From NCBI RefSeq assembly GCF_021412585.1, contig NZ_JAKCMI010000037.1, forward strand, positions 186,001 through 250,000: a stretch of DNA of 64,000 nt, written 5' to 3'. Under the pieces are notes generated by a model. It worked only from the letters and a program-made list of their open reading frames with translations, did not search any database and had not been told where the DNA came from. Of the stretch, positions 26,877 to 38,136 are shown one piece after another. Source of the DNA: Halomonas alkalisoli. Its GTDB lineage: Bacteria > Pseudomonadota > Gammaproteobacteria > Pseudomonadales > Halomonadaceae. The translations under genes and the position numbers were made by a program. The first letter of the stretch is position 1, and the number at the start of each line of letters is the position of its first letter.

Positions 26877-28586
26877 TCATCGTATGCGCTGGTCTGGCGG
26901 CACATCGAGCAGCCGCAGCGCACCGCCGGTGACACGAGAGAATACCGGAGCCGCTACGGCTCCGCCAAAGTAGTCACCGGCCCGGGGGTGATCGATCATC
27001 ACGATGGTGACGATGCGCGGATCGGAGACCGGTGCCACGCCGGCGAACAGGCTGCGGTAGGCATTCTGCTCGTAGCCGCTGGCAGAAGTCTTGCGCACCG
27101 TCCCCGTCTTGCCGGCCACCCGATAACCCGGCACCGCCGCGCGGCGGCCACCCGTGCCCGGCTGGACGGACTCCTCCATGATGCGCAACAGGTTGTGGGC
27201 GATGACGGGATCGATGGTCGGGGTGCCGGCAGGGGCTTCCGGCAGTCGAAGCAGGGAGGGGGGCATGCGCACCCCGTCGTTGGCGAGGGCCGTATAGGCA
27301 CTGGCCAGCTGCAGTGCGGAAACCGACAGGCCATAGCCATAGGAGAGCGCGGCCCACTGGCTGCGCGACCAGCGTACCGGGGCCGGCATGTGGCCGACGG
27401 CCTCGCCGGGGAAGCCCGTTTCGGTACTCTGGCCGAAGCCCAGGCGACGATAGAGCTCGGGCACCAGCGGCTCATCGAGCTCGAGCACCAGCCTCGACAT
27501 GCCGATATTGGAGGATTTCTCGAGGATGCCGGCCAGGTCCAGCCGCCCATAGTTGCGAATGTCGCGAATGGTGAAGCGGTCCAGCATCATCCAGCCAGGC
27601 GAGGTATCGACCACGACATCCAGGTCGAACTGGCCGCTCTCCATGATCGCCGCCATGGCCAGCGGCTTCATCACCGAGCCCGGCTCGAAGACATCGACGA
27701 TGGCCTGATTGCGCAGCCCCCGCGGATCGAGGCCGGCCCGGTTATTGGGGTTATAGGAAGGCTGGTTGGCCATGGCCAGCACTTCGCCGGTGCGAGCATC
27801 CATCATCACCACCACCCCGCCATCGGCCTCATGCTCGGCGACGGCGGCCTTGAGCTCACGATAGGCCATGTACTGAAGCCGCTGATCGATGGAGAGCACC
27901 AGCTCGCCCCCGGGCTGCGCCTCGCGCAGGATCGCCAGGTCGCGGACCAGGCGGCCGCGACGGTCCTTGATCACGCGACGCTGCCCCGGCGTGCCGGCCA
28001 GGTAGGGCTGATAGGCAAGCTCCACGCCCTCCTGGCCCAGGTCGTCGACATTGGTCACGCCCAGCAGCTGAGCGGTCACCTCGCCGGCCGGGTAGTAACG
28101 CTTGTACTCATGCTGGGCATAGACACCGGCCATGCGCAGGCCGAGAACACGCTGTGCCGCCTCCGGCGTCAGCTGCCGCCGCAGGTACATGAATTCACGC
28201 TCGCTGAAGCGCTCCAGGCGCGCATCGAGATCATCCGGAGACATGTTCAGGGCCTGGGCCAGCATCAGCCGCTGTATACGGTCTTCGGGGACTTCCTGGG
28301 GATTGGCCCATAGCGTTACCACCGGCGTGGAGATGGCCAGTGGCTCACCGTTACGGTCGCTGATCATGCCCCGGTGGGCGGTGAGGGATTCGGTGCGCAG
28401 CGTCCTGGCATCCCCCTGCCCTTGCAGGAACGAGCGGTCGATGACATGCAGCGTCACGATACGCCCCGCCAGCAGCAGCATACCGACCAGGACCAGGAAG
28501 AGAACCAGATAATAGCGCGCACCGCCCATGGGAGCGGAAGGCGGGCGGCGACGCGGCGACACACCGCTGCGAGCTTCCGCGGTCAT
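26877..28586 (-). CDS. ftsI: Septal peptidoglycan transpeptidase FtsI (PBP3)
   Basis: The ATG at 28586 overlaps the ftsL stop as ATGA and gives 569 residues. A cytoplasmic tip and one membrane helix (about 25-45) precede the pedestal domain and the transpeptidase domain. Active-site motifs are SxxK in EPGSVMKPL, SSN in EKSSNIGM and KTG in VAGKTGTVRK. It cross-links septal peptidoglycan with FtsW. Confidence 0.96.
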   Translation of the reverse strand: MTAEARSGVSPRRRPPSAPMGGARYYLVLFLVLVGMLLLAGRIVTLHVIDRSFLQGQGDARTLRTESLTAHRGMISDRNGEPLAISTPVVTLWANPQEVPEDRIQRLMLAQALNMSPDDLDARLERFSEREFMYLRRQLTPEAAQRVLGLRMAGVYAQHEYKRYYPAGEVTAQLLGVTNVDDLGQEGVELAYQPYLAGTPGQRRVIKDRRGRLVRDLAILREAQPGGELVLSIDQRLQYMAYRELKAAVAEHEADGGVVVMMDARTGEVLAMANQPSYNPNNRAGLDPRGLRNQAIVDVFEPGSVMKPLAMAAIMESGQFDLDVVVDTSPGWMMLDRFTIRDIRNYGRLDLAGILEKSSNIGMSRLVLELDEPLVPELYRRLGFGQSTETGFPGEAVGHMPAPVRWSRSQWAALSYGYGLSVSALQLASAYTALANDGVRMPPSLLRLPEAPAGTPTIDPVIAHNLLRIMEESVQPGTGGRRAAVPGYRVAGKTGTVRKTSASGYEQNAYRSLFAGVAPVSDPRIVTIVMIDHPRAGDYFGGAVAAPVFSRVTGGALRLLDVPPDQRIR

Positions 28587-28912
28587 GGCCGAATGACCTC
28601 GACTTCGTTGACATGGGGCAGTCGCATTTCCAGCCTTTCGACGGCCAGGCGCTCGATTCGCGCCGGCGACGACCAGGCGCTTTCCTCCAACAGCAGCTGC
28701 CCCCACTCGGTCTGCAGCTGATCGCGCTCACGCTCGAGCTGCTGCAAGTGGGCGTACTGCTCACGGGTAAGGTGGCTTACATTGATCACCGCGGTGGCGG
28801 TGATCAGGCAGGCCATCACCAGCCCCGCCGCCAGAAGCAGGTCGCCGCTCGGCAGGCTGGCAGGGGCCCAGCGGGACAGGGTGGAACGCGAGGGTTGCAA
28901 TCCTTGCTTCAT
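28583..28912 (-). CDS. ftsL: Cell division protein FtsL
   Basis: The ATG at 28912 has GAGGA 5 nt upstream, overlapping the rsmH stop; a TTG four codons earlier is less likely. The 109-residue protein has a cytoplasmic tip, one helix (about 24-44) and a periplasmic coiled coil (LTREQYAHLQQLERERDQL). It forms the FtsQLB complex that activates FtsWI. Assignment rests on size, topology and position between rsmH and ftsI because FtsL sequences diverge fast. Confidence 0.9.
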   Translation of the reverse strand: MKQGLQPSRSTLSRWAPASLPSGDLLLAAGLVMACLITATAVINVSHLTREQYAHLQQLERERDQLQTEWGQLLLEESAWSSPARIERLAVERLEMRLPHVNEVEVIRP

Positions 28913-28920
28913 GCCGTTCC

Positions 28921-29877
28921 TCAAACCAGCTTGCGCGCTGCCCGCATGACCGCACTGCGGGCGCGGGGGTTGGAATCGACTTCTTCTGGTGTCGGTCGCC
29001 GGGCCTTGCCCAGCGGAGCCAGGCGCCTGGCGAGCTGGTCGTCACGGATCGGGACGCCACGGGGAAGGTCGGTGTCCCCACGCACGTGCTCACGAATGAA
29101 TCGCTTGACCCGGCGATCCTCCAGCGAGTGGAAGCTGATCACCACCAGGTGGCCACCGGGGGCCAAGGCTTCCAGCGCGGCCTCGAGCGCCGCATCGAGC
29201 TGCTCCAGCTCGCCATTGATATGGATACGCAGCGCCTGAAAGGCCCGGGTCGCGGGATGCTTGCCCTTCTCCCAGGCCGGGTGAGCGACCTTCAGCACCT
29301 CGGCCAGGTCCGCCGTACGGCTGAAGGGACGCTCGGCACGGCGCGTCACCACGGCCCTGGCCAGCCGCTTGGCAAAGCGCTCCTCGCCGTAGGTCTTGAA
29401 GACCCGGGCGATATCGGCCTCGCCGGCACGAGCCAGCCAGGCCGCCGCACTCTCGCCCCGGGTCGGGTCCATGCGCATGTCCAGCGGGCCGTCGCGCAGG
29501 AAGCTGAAGCCACGTTCGGGATCATCCAGCTGTGGCGAGGAGACGCCGACGTCGAGCAACACACCGGCCAGCTTGCCATGCAGGCCATGCCGTTCGGCCA
29601 GCTCGCCCAGTCGCGCAAACTCCCCCTGCTCGATGGTGAAGCGGGCATCGTCGATGTCCGCCGCTTCGGCAATGGCGTGGGGGTCACGATCAATGGCCAA
29701 CAGGCGCCCCTCGGGGGCCAGCCGGGCAAGAATGGCCCGGGAATGGCCGCCTCGGCCGAAGGTGCCGTCCAGGTAGGCGCCGCCGGGATCGTGAACGAGC
29801 GCCTCCACGGCGCCGTCCAGCAGTACGCTGGCATGACGAAAGCCGCGGTGGGCCGGTTCAGGTGCGGTTGACGACAT
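28921..29877 (-). CDS. rsmH: 16S rRNA (cytosine1402-N4)-methyltransferase
   Basis: The ATG at 29877 gives 318 residues starting [20 protein letters not shown]. The SAM site is [12 protein letters not shown] and conserved [21 protein letters not shown] follows; [13 protein letters not shown] is the family signature near the C-terminus. RsmH methylates C1402 in the ribosomal P site, next to the base modified by RsmI, whose gene lies just beyond rnpB. It is first in the dcw cluster here because mraZ is missing. Confidence 0.96.
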   Translation of the reverse strand: MSSTAPEPAHRGFRHASVLLDGAVEALVHDPGGAYLDGTFGRGGHSRAILARLAPEGRLLAIDRDPHAIAEAADIDDARFTIEQGEFARLGELAERHGLHGKLAGVLLDVGVSSPQLDDPERGFSFLRDGPLDMRMDPTRGESAAAWLARAGEADIARVFKTYGEERFAKRLARAVVTRRAERPFSRTADLAEVLKVAHPAWEKGKHPATRAFQALRIHINGELEQLDAALEAALEALAPGGHLVVISFHSLEDRRVKRFIREHVRGDTDLPRGVPIRDDQLARRLAPLGKARRPTPEEVDSNPRARSAVMRAARKLV

Positions 29878-29903
29878 GCGCTTCTCTGGATTATCGATAG
29901 CTG

Positions 29904-29909
29904 AGTATA
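29904..29909 (-). promoter_or_regulatory. Candidate -10 for the dcw cluster
   Basis: TATACT on the minus strand, 27 nt before the rsmH start and downstream of rnpB. No good -35 is found at 16-18 nt, so readthrough from rnpB is an alternative source of transcription. Confidence 0.35.
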
Positions 29910-29980
29910 CCGACCGGCCTGGGGAAACATTGCATAAATGTCTGCGCTTCCCTAGGACCGGTAACGGAAAATTGAAATCA

Positions 29981-30344
<364 letters not shown>

Positions 30345-30351
30345 GAGCGCA

Positions 30352-30380
30352 AGAATAACAGCGCACCGGAGCCCTCTCAA
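30352..30380 (-). promoter_or_regulatory. rnpB promoter
   Basis: On the minus strand: -35 TTGAGA (30380-30375), 17-nt spacer, -10 TATTCT (30357-30352). The first G of rnpB at 30344 lies 8 nt beyond the -10, and a GC-rich TGCGCTC discriminator suggests stringent-type growth control. Confidence 0.75.
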
Positions 30381-30416
30381 TGCCTTTCCTCGTCATCGGA
30401 CGCAGAGCCCGGTGCG

Positions 30417-31274
30417 TCAGCGCGCATCCTTGAGCGCCTGGGCCCGGCCATACCAGACCTTCTTCGGACCACCCAGCAGCCGTGCCGCCACGGCTGCCGC
30501 CTGCTTGACACCGACATCCTCGGCCAGCAGCGCACCCAGCAAGGCATCGGCTTCGACATCGCCCGCCTCGGGGGCGTCGCGCGGCTCGGCACCCTCTATC
30601 ATGATCACGAACTCACCCCGAGCCTGGTCCGGGTCCTCCTCCATGCGCGCCAGGAGCGCCTCCGCACTGCCGTCCAGAAAGGTCTCGAAGGCCTTGGTCA
30701 GCTCTCGCGCCAATACCACTCGGCGCCCACCCAGCGTACCGGCGATATCCGCCAGGGTATCGCGGATACGGTGCGGCGACTCGTAGAAGACCAGCGTCTC
30801 CTCGCGGGCGGCAAGCCCCTCCAGGCGCAGGCGGCGAGCACCGCCCTTCGCCGGCAGGAAACCCTGGAAGAGGAAACGATCCGTGGGCAGCCCGGCGGCC
30901 GAGAGCGCCGCCACCAGCGCACAGGCGCCCGGCACCGGCACGATACGACGCCCACGGGCACGCAGCTCCCGCACCAGGACGAACCCGGGGTCGCTGATCA
31001 AGGGCGTGCCGGCATCAGAGACCAGGGCGATATCCTCACCACCGACCAACCGCTCATCGAGTTGAGCGACGCGCGCCGCCTCGTTATGCTCATGGAGAGA
31101 GAGCATCGGCAACGCAAGCCCCAGGTGGCGCAGCAGCCGTGCGGTGTGGCGTGTATCCTCGGCGGCAATCACCGCCACCTCGCTCAGCACCCTGGCTGCA
31201 CGTGACGAGAGGTCTTCCAGATTCCCAATTGGCGTAGCGACCACGTACAATGTTCCCTGATTCACATCAGTCAT
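30417..31274 (-). CDS. rsmI: 16S rRNA (cytidine1402-2'-O)-methyltransferase
   Basis: The 285-residue tetrapyrrole-methylase-fold protein starts GTLYVVATPIGNLEDLS, the RsmI hallmark, and contains SDAGTPLISDPG and FYESPHRI. It adds the 2'-O-methyl group to C1402 of 16S rRNA, complementing RsmH. AGGGAG lies 6-7 nt before its ATG. Its start is only 38 nt from that of the divergent lpoA. Confidence 0.95.
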   Translation of the reverse strand: MTDVNQGTLYVVATPIGNLEDLSSRAARVLSEVAVIAAEDTRHTARLLRHLGLALPMLSLHEHNEAARVAQLDERLVGGEDIALVSDAGTPLISDPGFVLVRELRARGRRIVPVPGACALVAALSAAGLPTDRFLFQGFLPAKGGARRLRLEGLAAREETLVFYESPHRIRDTLADIAGTLGGRRVVLARELTKAFETFLDGSAEALLARMEEDPDQARGEFVIMIEGAEPRDAPEAGDVEADALLGALLAEDVGVKQAAAVAARLLGGPKKVWYGRAQALKDAR

Positions 31275-31312
31275 GTCGGCTCCCTGGCAAGCTCCCCGGA
31301 CAAGGAAGAATC

Positions 31313-33095
31313 ATGCTGAAAATGCCCCGCGGCCTGCTGGCCATTGCCTTTCTGGCCATACTGCTGGCCGGCTGCGCGCCTCCCGGCATCGTCGATCGTG
31401 TCCCCGACGACGACCCCGCCTACCTGCTCGAGCAGGCCCGGCAGCAGGGGCCCGAACAGGCGGCGATCAGCCGCCTCGAAGCGGCCGATATCCTAGCACG
31501 CCAGGGTCGGCGCACCCAGGCGCTCGAGGTGGCCAGCGATATCGACGATCAGCGGCTGCCCGCCGAATACCGCCTGCAGTGGGCCATGCTGCTCTCCGAG
31601 CTCGGCGAGTCCGAGGGGGAGCCCTGGGCCGTCATCCAGGCCGCACAGCTGCTCGACGAGATCCAGGTACCCCGTGACGCCGGCCTGATACTGCGCGAGC
31701 GGCATGGCCGGGCCCTGGCCCAGGTCGATGAGCATCGCGCGGCCGCGCTGATCCTGATCGGCGTACAGGCCCAAACGGACAGCGAGGCGCTGAACGACCC
31801 CATCTGGTCCTCGCTCTCGCGTCTCGAGGGACCCGAGCTTGCGTCCATGCGCGACGAGACCGACGACCTGGGCCGGGGCTGGCTGGCGCTCGCCAACCTG
31901 GTGCGAGAAAGCGGCGGCGACATCGAGCGACTCTTCATGCGCCTCGATGAGTGGCGCGAACGCAATGCCCGGCACCCCGCCGCGCGAAGCGTTCCCGAAG
32001 ACCTGATAGCCCTGCGCGAGCTGCGCGGCCAGGAAGTCCGGCATATTGCCGTCTTCCTGCCTGAGTCGGGCCCATTGGCCGGCGTGGCCGAAGCGATTCG
32101 GGACGGCATCCGTTCCCATCACCAGAGTGCGGCCGAACGCAACGGCGGCGTTCGACTGACGTTCCTGGATACCAGCCGGAGCAGTATCGACGCCCTCTAC
32201 GAGGAAGCACGCAACCGCGGCGCCCAGGTCGTCATCGGCCCGCTGGACAAGGACCTGGTGACGGAACTCGAAAACCGCGACCGGCTGCCGTTGCCAACCC
32301 TGGGCCTCAATTACGGCCATGGCGAGACCAACCGGGCTCAGGGATTCTTCCAGTACGGCCTGTCGGCCGAGGACGAAGCTCGCCAGGTGGCGAGACGGGG
32401 CCGCGACGATGGCCATCGTCGCAGCGCCATGCTGGTTCCGGACAACGAATGGGGACGGCGGGTCGGACGCGCCTTCGAGGAGGAGTGGCGCCGCCTGGAC
32501 GGCACCATCACCAATGCGGTGGCCTACGACCCCCGCGGCTCCGCCACCGAGAGCACGCGTCGCGTTCTCTCCGGCGGCCGGCCGGACATGCTGTTCCTGC
32601 TGGCACTGCCCAGCTATGCACGCCAGGTCCCCCCGACCCTGGACTACTATAACGCCTCCACCCTACCGATCTATGCCACCTCGCATCTCTTCGAGGGACG
32701 TCCGCAGCCGCTGCTCGACCATGACCTGGATGACGTGAACTTCATCGACATCCCGTGGCAGATTCCCGATGCCGCCGTCGGCGGGGTGGAAGCCCTTCCC
32801 TACCTCAGCAGCTATCAGCAATTGCACGCAGACGCCGACCCCTCCGTCTTCCGCCTGATGGCCATGGGCGTGGACGCCTACGAGCTCGCACGCCGTCTGC
32901 CGCAGTTCCAGCTGATGCCGGAGAGTGAGCTTAACGGCGCCACGGGCCGACTGACCCGCGCCGCCGACGGACGCATCGAGCGGCACCTCCCCTGGGCACG
33001 GTTCCAGCGCGGCGTGCCGCAGCCGATCCTGGCCATCGACCTGCTCGGCACCGACCTGATGGAAAACGGGCTTCCTGACCGCGAGCCGTCCGCCA

Positions 33096-33112
<17 letters not shown>
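31313..33112 (+). CDS. lpoA: Outer-membrane lipoprotein activator of PBP1A, LpoA
   Basis: The ATG at 31313 follows AAGGAAG and gives a 599-residue lipoprotein with lipobox LLAGC at about residues 18-22. An N-terminal TPR-like helical region precedes a C-terminal periplasmic-binding-protein-like domain beginning near HIAVFLPESGPLAGVAEAI. LpoA reaches through the periplasm to stimulate PBP1A. A TACAAT (31246-31251) inside the rsmI coding sequence may be its -10. It leads lpoA-yraN-diaA-dolP, the same order as in E. coli. Confidence 0.92.
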
Positions 33113-34096
<984 letters not shown>

Positions 34097-34101
34097 ACGA
34101 C

Positions 34102-34680
34102 ATGGCCCTTACGAGACTGATCCCCCTCTTCCTGACCGCCTTCCTGCTGACATTGGCGGGCTGCACCACGGTTACCGGTGTCGCCAACCCCGGCACCATC
34201 GACGAGAACTATGGCAAGCGCACCCTTGGCGCCCAGGTCGAGGACGAGAGCATCGAGACCAAGATCGCCCATAACCTGCGGCGCAACGATGCCCGCCTGG
34301 GCGATGCCCGCATCAATGTCGACAGCTACAATGCCATCGTACTGCTCACCGGCCAGGTACCCAGCGAGGAGCTCAAGCAGAAAGCCACCGAGATCGCCCG
34401 TGACGTACGCAACGTGCGCGACGTTCACAACGAACTCTCCGTTGCCGCCAACCTTCCGGCAAGCCAGCGCCTGTCGGATACCTGGATCAATACCCGCATT
34501 CGCACCAGCCTGGCCACCGACGAGACCATCGACACCAGTCGACTGCGTTTCGTCACCGAGAACGCCAGCGTCTATGTGATGGGCATCGTCACCCGCGCGG
34601 AGGCAGATCGCATCGTCAACGCCATCTCGCGTATCGGCGGCGTGCAGCGCATCGTCAAGGTCTTCGACTATATCGATTGA
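34102..34680 (+). CDS. dolP: Outer-membrane BON-domain lipoprotein DolP (YraP)
   Basis: The 192-residue lipoprotein has a signal peptide with lipobox LTLAGC (about 16-21) and two BON domains, roughly 48-112 (ETKIAHNLRRND onwards) and 125-192 (NTRIRTSLATDE onwards). E. coli DolP maintains outer-membrane integrity and binds anionic phospholipid near BamA. A strong terminator follows 17 nt after the stop. Confidence 0.92.
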   Translation: MALTRLIPLFLTAFLLTLAGCTTVTGVANPGTIDENYGKRTLGAQVEDESIETKIAHNLRRNDARLGDARINVDSYNAIVLLTGQVPSEELKQKATEIARDVRNVRDVHNELSVAANLPASQRLSDTWINTRIRTSLATDETIDTSRLRFVTENASVYVMGIVTRAEADRIVNAISRIGGVQRIVKVFDYID

Positions 34681-34697
34681 CGCCACCGATGGATGCA

Positions 34698-34727
34698 AAA
34701 ACGGCAGGCCCATGGGCCTGCCGTTTT
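34698..34727. terminator. Perfect 30-bp palindromic bidirectional terminator
   Basis: AAAACGGCAGGCCC (34698-34711) and GGGCCTGCCGTTTT (34714-34727) pair perfectly around AT. A-tract and T-tract flank the GC stem, so it works both ways, ending dolP on the plus strand and sspB on the minus strand. Confidence 0.88.
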
Positions 34728-34781
34728 ACGTTGGGATCCTTCGCTCGCCTTCAGCCGAGCGATGAATGTCCCGCGAGCTCG

Positions 34782-35285
34782 CTACTTGATGATCCTGAGC
34801 GACGGGCGCCCCTTGGGCTTGGTCTTGGCCCTGGACTCGCTCTTGACCTCTTCCCGCTCCTCTCCCGACCCTTCCGACTCACGGCCTTCCGGCTCACGAC
34901 CCTCGCTTTCGACGGCAGTCAGCTCAGGCCGCTCCGCGGCCTCCTCTTCGCCACCGCTCGCGGCCTGAGGAATCACCGGCTCATGGCCGAACACCATCCC
35001 TACGCCATTCTCACGGGCATAGATGGCGATCAGCGCCGGCATGGGTACCACTACCTGCATGGGCTGACCGCCGAAGCGGGCACTGAAGGTGATGGCATCG
35101 TTCTCGATATGCAGGTCGCGAACCGCGGTTGGCCCCACATTGAGGACGATCTGGCCGTTCTGGACGAACTGACGCGGCACGATGACACCGGCCTGCTCGG
35201 CATCCACGACCACGTAGGGGGTGTACTCGTTGTCCAGGAGCCACTCGTAGAGGCCTCTGGCAAGATAGGGACGGCTCGATAGCAT
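34782..35285 (-). CDS. sspB: ClpXP protease adaptor SspB
   Basis: The ATG at 35285 lies about 9 nt after GGAGGAGG and yields 167 residues. The ssrA-tag-binding domain covers about 1-110 (SRPYLARGLYEWLLDN, then VVPMPALIAIYARENG). A long acidic, disordered linker leads to the ClpX-binding tail GRPSLRIIK, which matches the family XB motif. It delivers stalled-ribosome products to ClpXP. It is 49 nt downstream of sspA. Confidence 0.94.
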   Translation of the reverse strand: MLSSRPYLARGLYEWLLDNEYTPYVVVDAEQAGVIVPRQFVQNGQIVLNVGPTAVRDLHIENDAITFSARFGGQPMQVVVPMPALIAIYARENGVGMVFGHEPVIPQAASGGEEEAAERPELTAVESEGREPEGRESEGSGEEREEVKSESRAKTKPKGRPSLRIIK

Positions 35286-35334
35286 TCTGCGCCCTCCTCC
35301 GTTTGAAGACGCCGGGCCGCGCCCGGCGCTGTAA

Positions 35335-35961
35335 TCAGTTGCGCATTTCGCGCTCGGTCTCACTCAGTGAAGCGACGAAAGCATCGCGCTCGAACAACCG
35401 CTCCATATAGGTAACCAGAGGCTGGACCTGCTTCTCCGGCAGCTCGATGCCAAGTACCGGCAGCCGCCACAGGATCGGAGCGATACAGCAGTCGACCAGC
35501 GAGAACTCCTCGCTCATGAAGAACGGCACGTCCTCGAAGATTGGCGAGATGCCTACCAGGCTTTCGCGCAGCTCCTTGCGTGCCTTCTCGACTTCCTTCT
35601 TCGGCCCCTGCTCGATCTGCTCGACCAGCGGGCACCACTCACGCTCGATACGATGCATCCAGAGCCGGCTCTGGGCTCGCGCCACCGGGTAGACCGGGAG
35701 CAGCGGAGGATGCGGGAAGCGCTCATCCAGGTACTCCATCATCACCTTGGATTCGTACAGCACCAGGTCGCGATCGAGAAGCGTGGGCACACTGTTGTAG
35801 GGGTTGAGATCGGCGAGTTCTTCAGGGCGCTGTTCGCCACTGACTTCGACAATATCCACCGCCACGCCCTTCTCGGCGAGTACGATGCGCACGCGATGAC
35901 TGAAGTGATCATCGCTTCCGGAATAGAAGATCATCGACGACCGCTTGGCCACTACACCCAT
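35335..35961 (-). CDS. sspA: Stringent starvation protein A
   Basis: The 208-residue protein has a glutathione-transferase fold: a thioredoxin-like N-terminal half ([23 protein letters not shown], residues 10-32) and a helical C-terminal half with the SspA segment [13 protein letters not shown]. It binds RNA polymerase and aids transcription under starvation and acid stress. A TGTTATCAT extended -10 (35992-36000 on the minus strand) lies 30 nt upstream. Confidence 0.94.
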   Translation of the reverse strand: MGVVAKRSSMIFYSGSDDHFSHRVRIVLAEKGVAVDIVEVSGEQRPEELADLNPYNSVPTLLDRDLVLYESKVMMEYLDERFPHPPLLPVYPVARAQSRLWMHRIEREWCPLVEQIEQGPKKEVEKARKELRESLVGISPIFEDVPFFMSEEFSLVDCCIAPILWRLPVLGIELPEKQVQPLVTYMERLFERDAFVASLSETEREMRN

Positions 35962-36049
35962 GAAACAATCCTCGCATCAATTCGAACCGGGATGATAACA
36001 CGCGCACGCATCGTCGTGCGTGTGCGTTGCAACAGGCATAAAACAAGAC

Positions 36050-36086
36050 GCAGGGGGCGCATGGCACACAGCCATACGCCCCCTGC
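36050..36086 (-). terminator. Terminator of the petABC operon
   Basis: The arms 36050-36065 (GCAGGGGGCGCATGGC) and 36071-36086 pair with one mismatch around a 5-nt loop. On the minus strand the stem is followed by GTCTTGTTTTA, a broken U-tract. It lies 24 nt after the petC stop. Confidence 0.75.
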
Positions 36087-36109
36087 CTCACAGACTGACC
36101 CGCAAGGAA

Positions 36110-36877
36110 TCAGTGAATATCGCGCCAATACTCACGCTTGAGCAGATAGGCCAGCACACCGAAGATGAAGATGAAGAGCAGCACCTTCGGCCCGAGAACC
36201 TGAGCCTGCAGCTTGGAAGGCTCGCCCACATAGGCCAGGAAGTTGGTCAGATCATAGACCGCTTCCTCGAACTCGTCCGGCTCCATGGAGCCCGGCCGGG
36301 TGACCTGAAGCACATCGCAGGATTGATACTTCCCGGTCAGCGGATCGAGCTCGGCACCCTCCACCGGACGGTCGGTTTCGGCACAGACCTTCTCCTGAAC
36401 CCCCTGCAGCGGCTCGAGCACGTTGGGCATCGCCACCATGTCGAAGACCTCGTTGTTCACCCCGTTCGGGCGACTCGGGTCCTTGTAGAAAGTCAGCAGA
36501 TAGGAGTAGACCCAGTCGGCACTGCGCACCCGCGTCTGAAGGGTCAAGTCCGGCGCCGCGGCACCGAACCAGTTGGCCGCATCATCGCGGGTCATGGCGA
36601 TGTGCATCTGGTCGTTGTAGGCCAGGTCGGACGAGAAGATCAGGTTCTCTTCCACCAGGTCCTGGGGCATGCCGAAATCCTCGGCGGCCCGGGCGAAACG
36701 CTGGTGCTCCAGGCTATGGCAGCCCATGCAGTAGTTGACATAGAGCTGCATTCCCCGCTGCAACGACGCCTCGTCATTGAGATCCGGCGTCATCGAGTAG
36801 GGCGTATCGGCAGCCGGCGCCGCCGCCACCGCGAAGGGCACCAGCGCGAAGAGCAGTGCGAACAGTTGCTTTTTCAT
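36110..36877 (-). CDS. petC: Ubiquinol-cytochrome c reductase, cytochrome c1 subunit
   Basis: The ATG at 36877 shares its A with the petB TAA stop (TAATG), indicating coupling. The 255-residue product has a signal peptide (about 1-20), the c-type heme site CMGCH (50-54), and a C-terminal anchor helix at about 225-245 followed by KREYWRDIH. The heme-bearing domain faces the periplasm and passes electrons to soluble cytochrome c. Confidence 0.95.
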   Translation of the reverse strand: MKKQLFALLFALVPFAVAAAPAADTPYSMTPDLNDEASLQRGMQLYVNYCMGCHSLEHQRFARAAEDFGMPQDLVEENLIFSSDLAYNDQMHIAMTRDDAANWFGAAAPDLTLQTRVRSADWVYSYLLTFYKDPSRPNGVNNEVFDMVAMPNVLEPLQGVQEKVCAETDRPVEGAELDPLTGKYQSCDVLQVTRPGSMEPDEFEEAVYDLTNFLAYVGEPSKLQAQVLGPKVLLFIFIFGVLAYLLKREYWRDIH

Positions 36878-38136
36878 TAGCCAGTCACCCTCTCCGGAAC
36901 GGGTTTTGTCTTCTCCAGCCGCGTATAGAACGGCATCAGCAGGAAGAAGGCGAAGTACAGGGCCGTGCACAGCTGGGCCACCGCCGTGCGCAGCGGTGTC
37001 GCCGGCAGTGCACCGAGGATACCCAGGATCACGAAGCTGATGGCAAAGATCGCCAGCATCGTCTTGGACATCCACCCCTTGTAGCGCATGGAGCGCACCG
37101 GGCTACGATCCAGCCAGGGCAGCACGAAGAGTACCGCAATGGCCCCGCCCATGAAGACCACGCCAAGGAACTTGGCATCCAGGCCGAAGAGGTCGAAGGT
37201 GATCGCCCGCAGGATCGCGTAGAAGGGCGTGAAATACCAGACCGGCGCGATGTGATCCGGCGTCACCATCGGGTTGGCCGGCTGGAAATTGGGTGCCTCA
37301 AGGAAGTAGCCCCCCCCCTCGGGGAAGTAGAAGACCACGGCCGCGAAGACGAACAGGAATACCGCCACACCGAAGATGTCCTTCACGGTGTAGTAGGGGT
37401 GGAACGGGATGCCGTCCAGCGGCTTGCCGGTCTCATCCTTCTTGGCCTTGATGTCGATGCCGTCGGGATTGTTGGAGCCGACCTCATGCAGGGCAATGAT
37501 ATGCAGCACCACCAGCGCCAGGATCACGATGGGCAGTGCCACCACGTGCAGGGCGAAGAAGCGGTTCAGGGTGATGCCAGAAATCAGGAAGTCACCGCGA
37601 ATCCACTGGGTCAGGTCCGGACCGATCACCGGTATCGCCGAGAACAGCGAGATGATGACCTGAGCGCCCCAGTAGGACATCTGCCCCCAGGGCAGCAGGT
37701 AGCCCATGAAGGCCTCGGCCATGAGCAGCAGGTAGATGGCCATGCCGAAGATCCACACCAGCTCCCGTGGCGCCTTGTAGGAGCCATAGAGCAGGCCGCG
37801 GAACATGTGCAGGTAGATGACCACGAAGAAGGCAGTGGCACCGGTGGAGTGCAGGTAGCGAATAAGCCAGCCCCACTCGACATCACGCATGATGTACTCG
37901 ACCGAGGCAAAGGCGCCTTCGGCCGAAGGGTTGTAGCTCATGGTGAGCCAGATGCCGGTCAGTATCTGGTTGACCAGCAGCAACATGGCCAGCGAGCCGA
38001 AGAAATACCAGAAATTGAAATTCTTCGGTGCATAGTACTTGGACAGGTGGTCCTGCCACATCTGAGTAGCCGGAAAGCGATCATCCACCCAGCGCATGAA
38101 GCCGCTTTCCGCCTTGACCTTGTTCGGATTACCCAT
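36877..38136 (-). CDS. petB: Ubiquinol-cytochrome c reductase, cytochrome b subunit
   Basis: The 419-residue polytopic protein carries both b hemes and the Qo and Qi sites. Visible landmarks are HSTGATAFFVVIYLHMFRGL, GYLLPWGQMSYWGAQVI and PEWYF-like APVWYFTPFYAILRA. Its ATG overlaps the petA stop by one base (TGATG). It is the membrane core of the bc1 complex. Confidence 0.97.
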   Translation of the reverse strand: MGNPNKVKAESGFMRWVDDRFPATQMWQDHLSKYYAPKNFNFWYFFGSLAMLLLVNQILTGIWLTMSYNPSAEGAFASVEYIMRDVEWGWLIRYLHSTGATAFFVVIYLHMFRGLLYGSYKAPRELVWIFGMAIYLLLMAEAFMGYLLPWGQMSYWGAQVIISLFSAIPVIGPDLTQWIRGDFLISGITLNRFFALHVVALPIVILALVVLHIIALHEVGSNNPDGIDIKAKKDETGKPLDGIPFHPYYTVKDIFGVAVFLFVFAAVVFYFPEGGGYFLEAPNFQPANPMVTPDHIAPVWYFTPFYAILRAITFDLFGLDAKFLGVVFMGGAIAVLFVLPWLDRSPVRSMRYKGWMSKTMLAIFAISFVILGILGALPATPLRTAVAQLCTALYFAFFLLMPFYTRLEKTKPVPERVTG

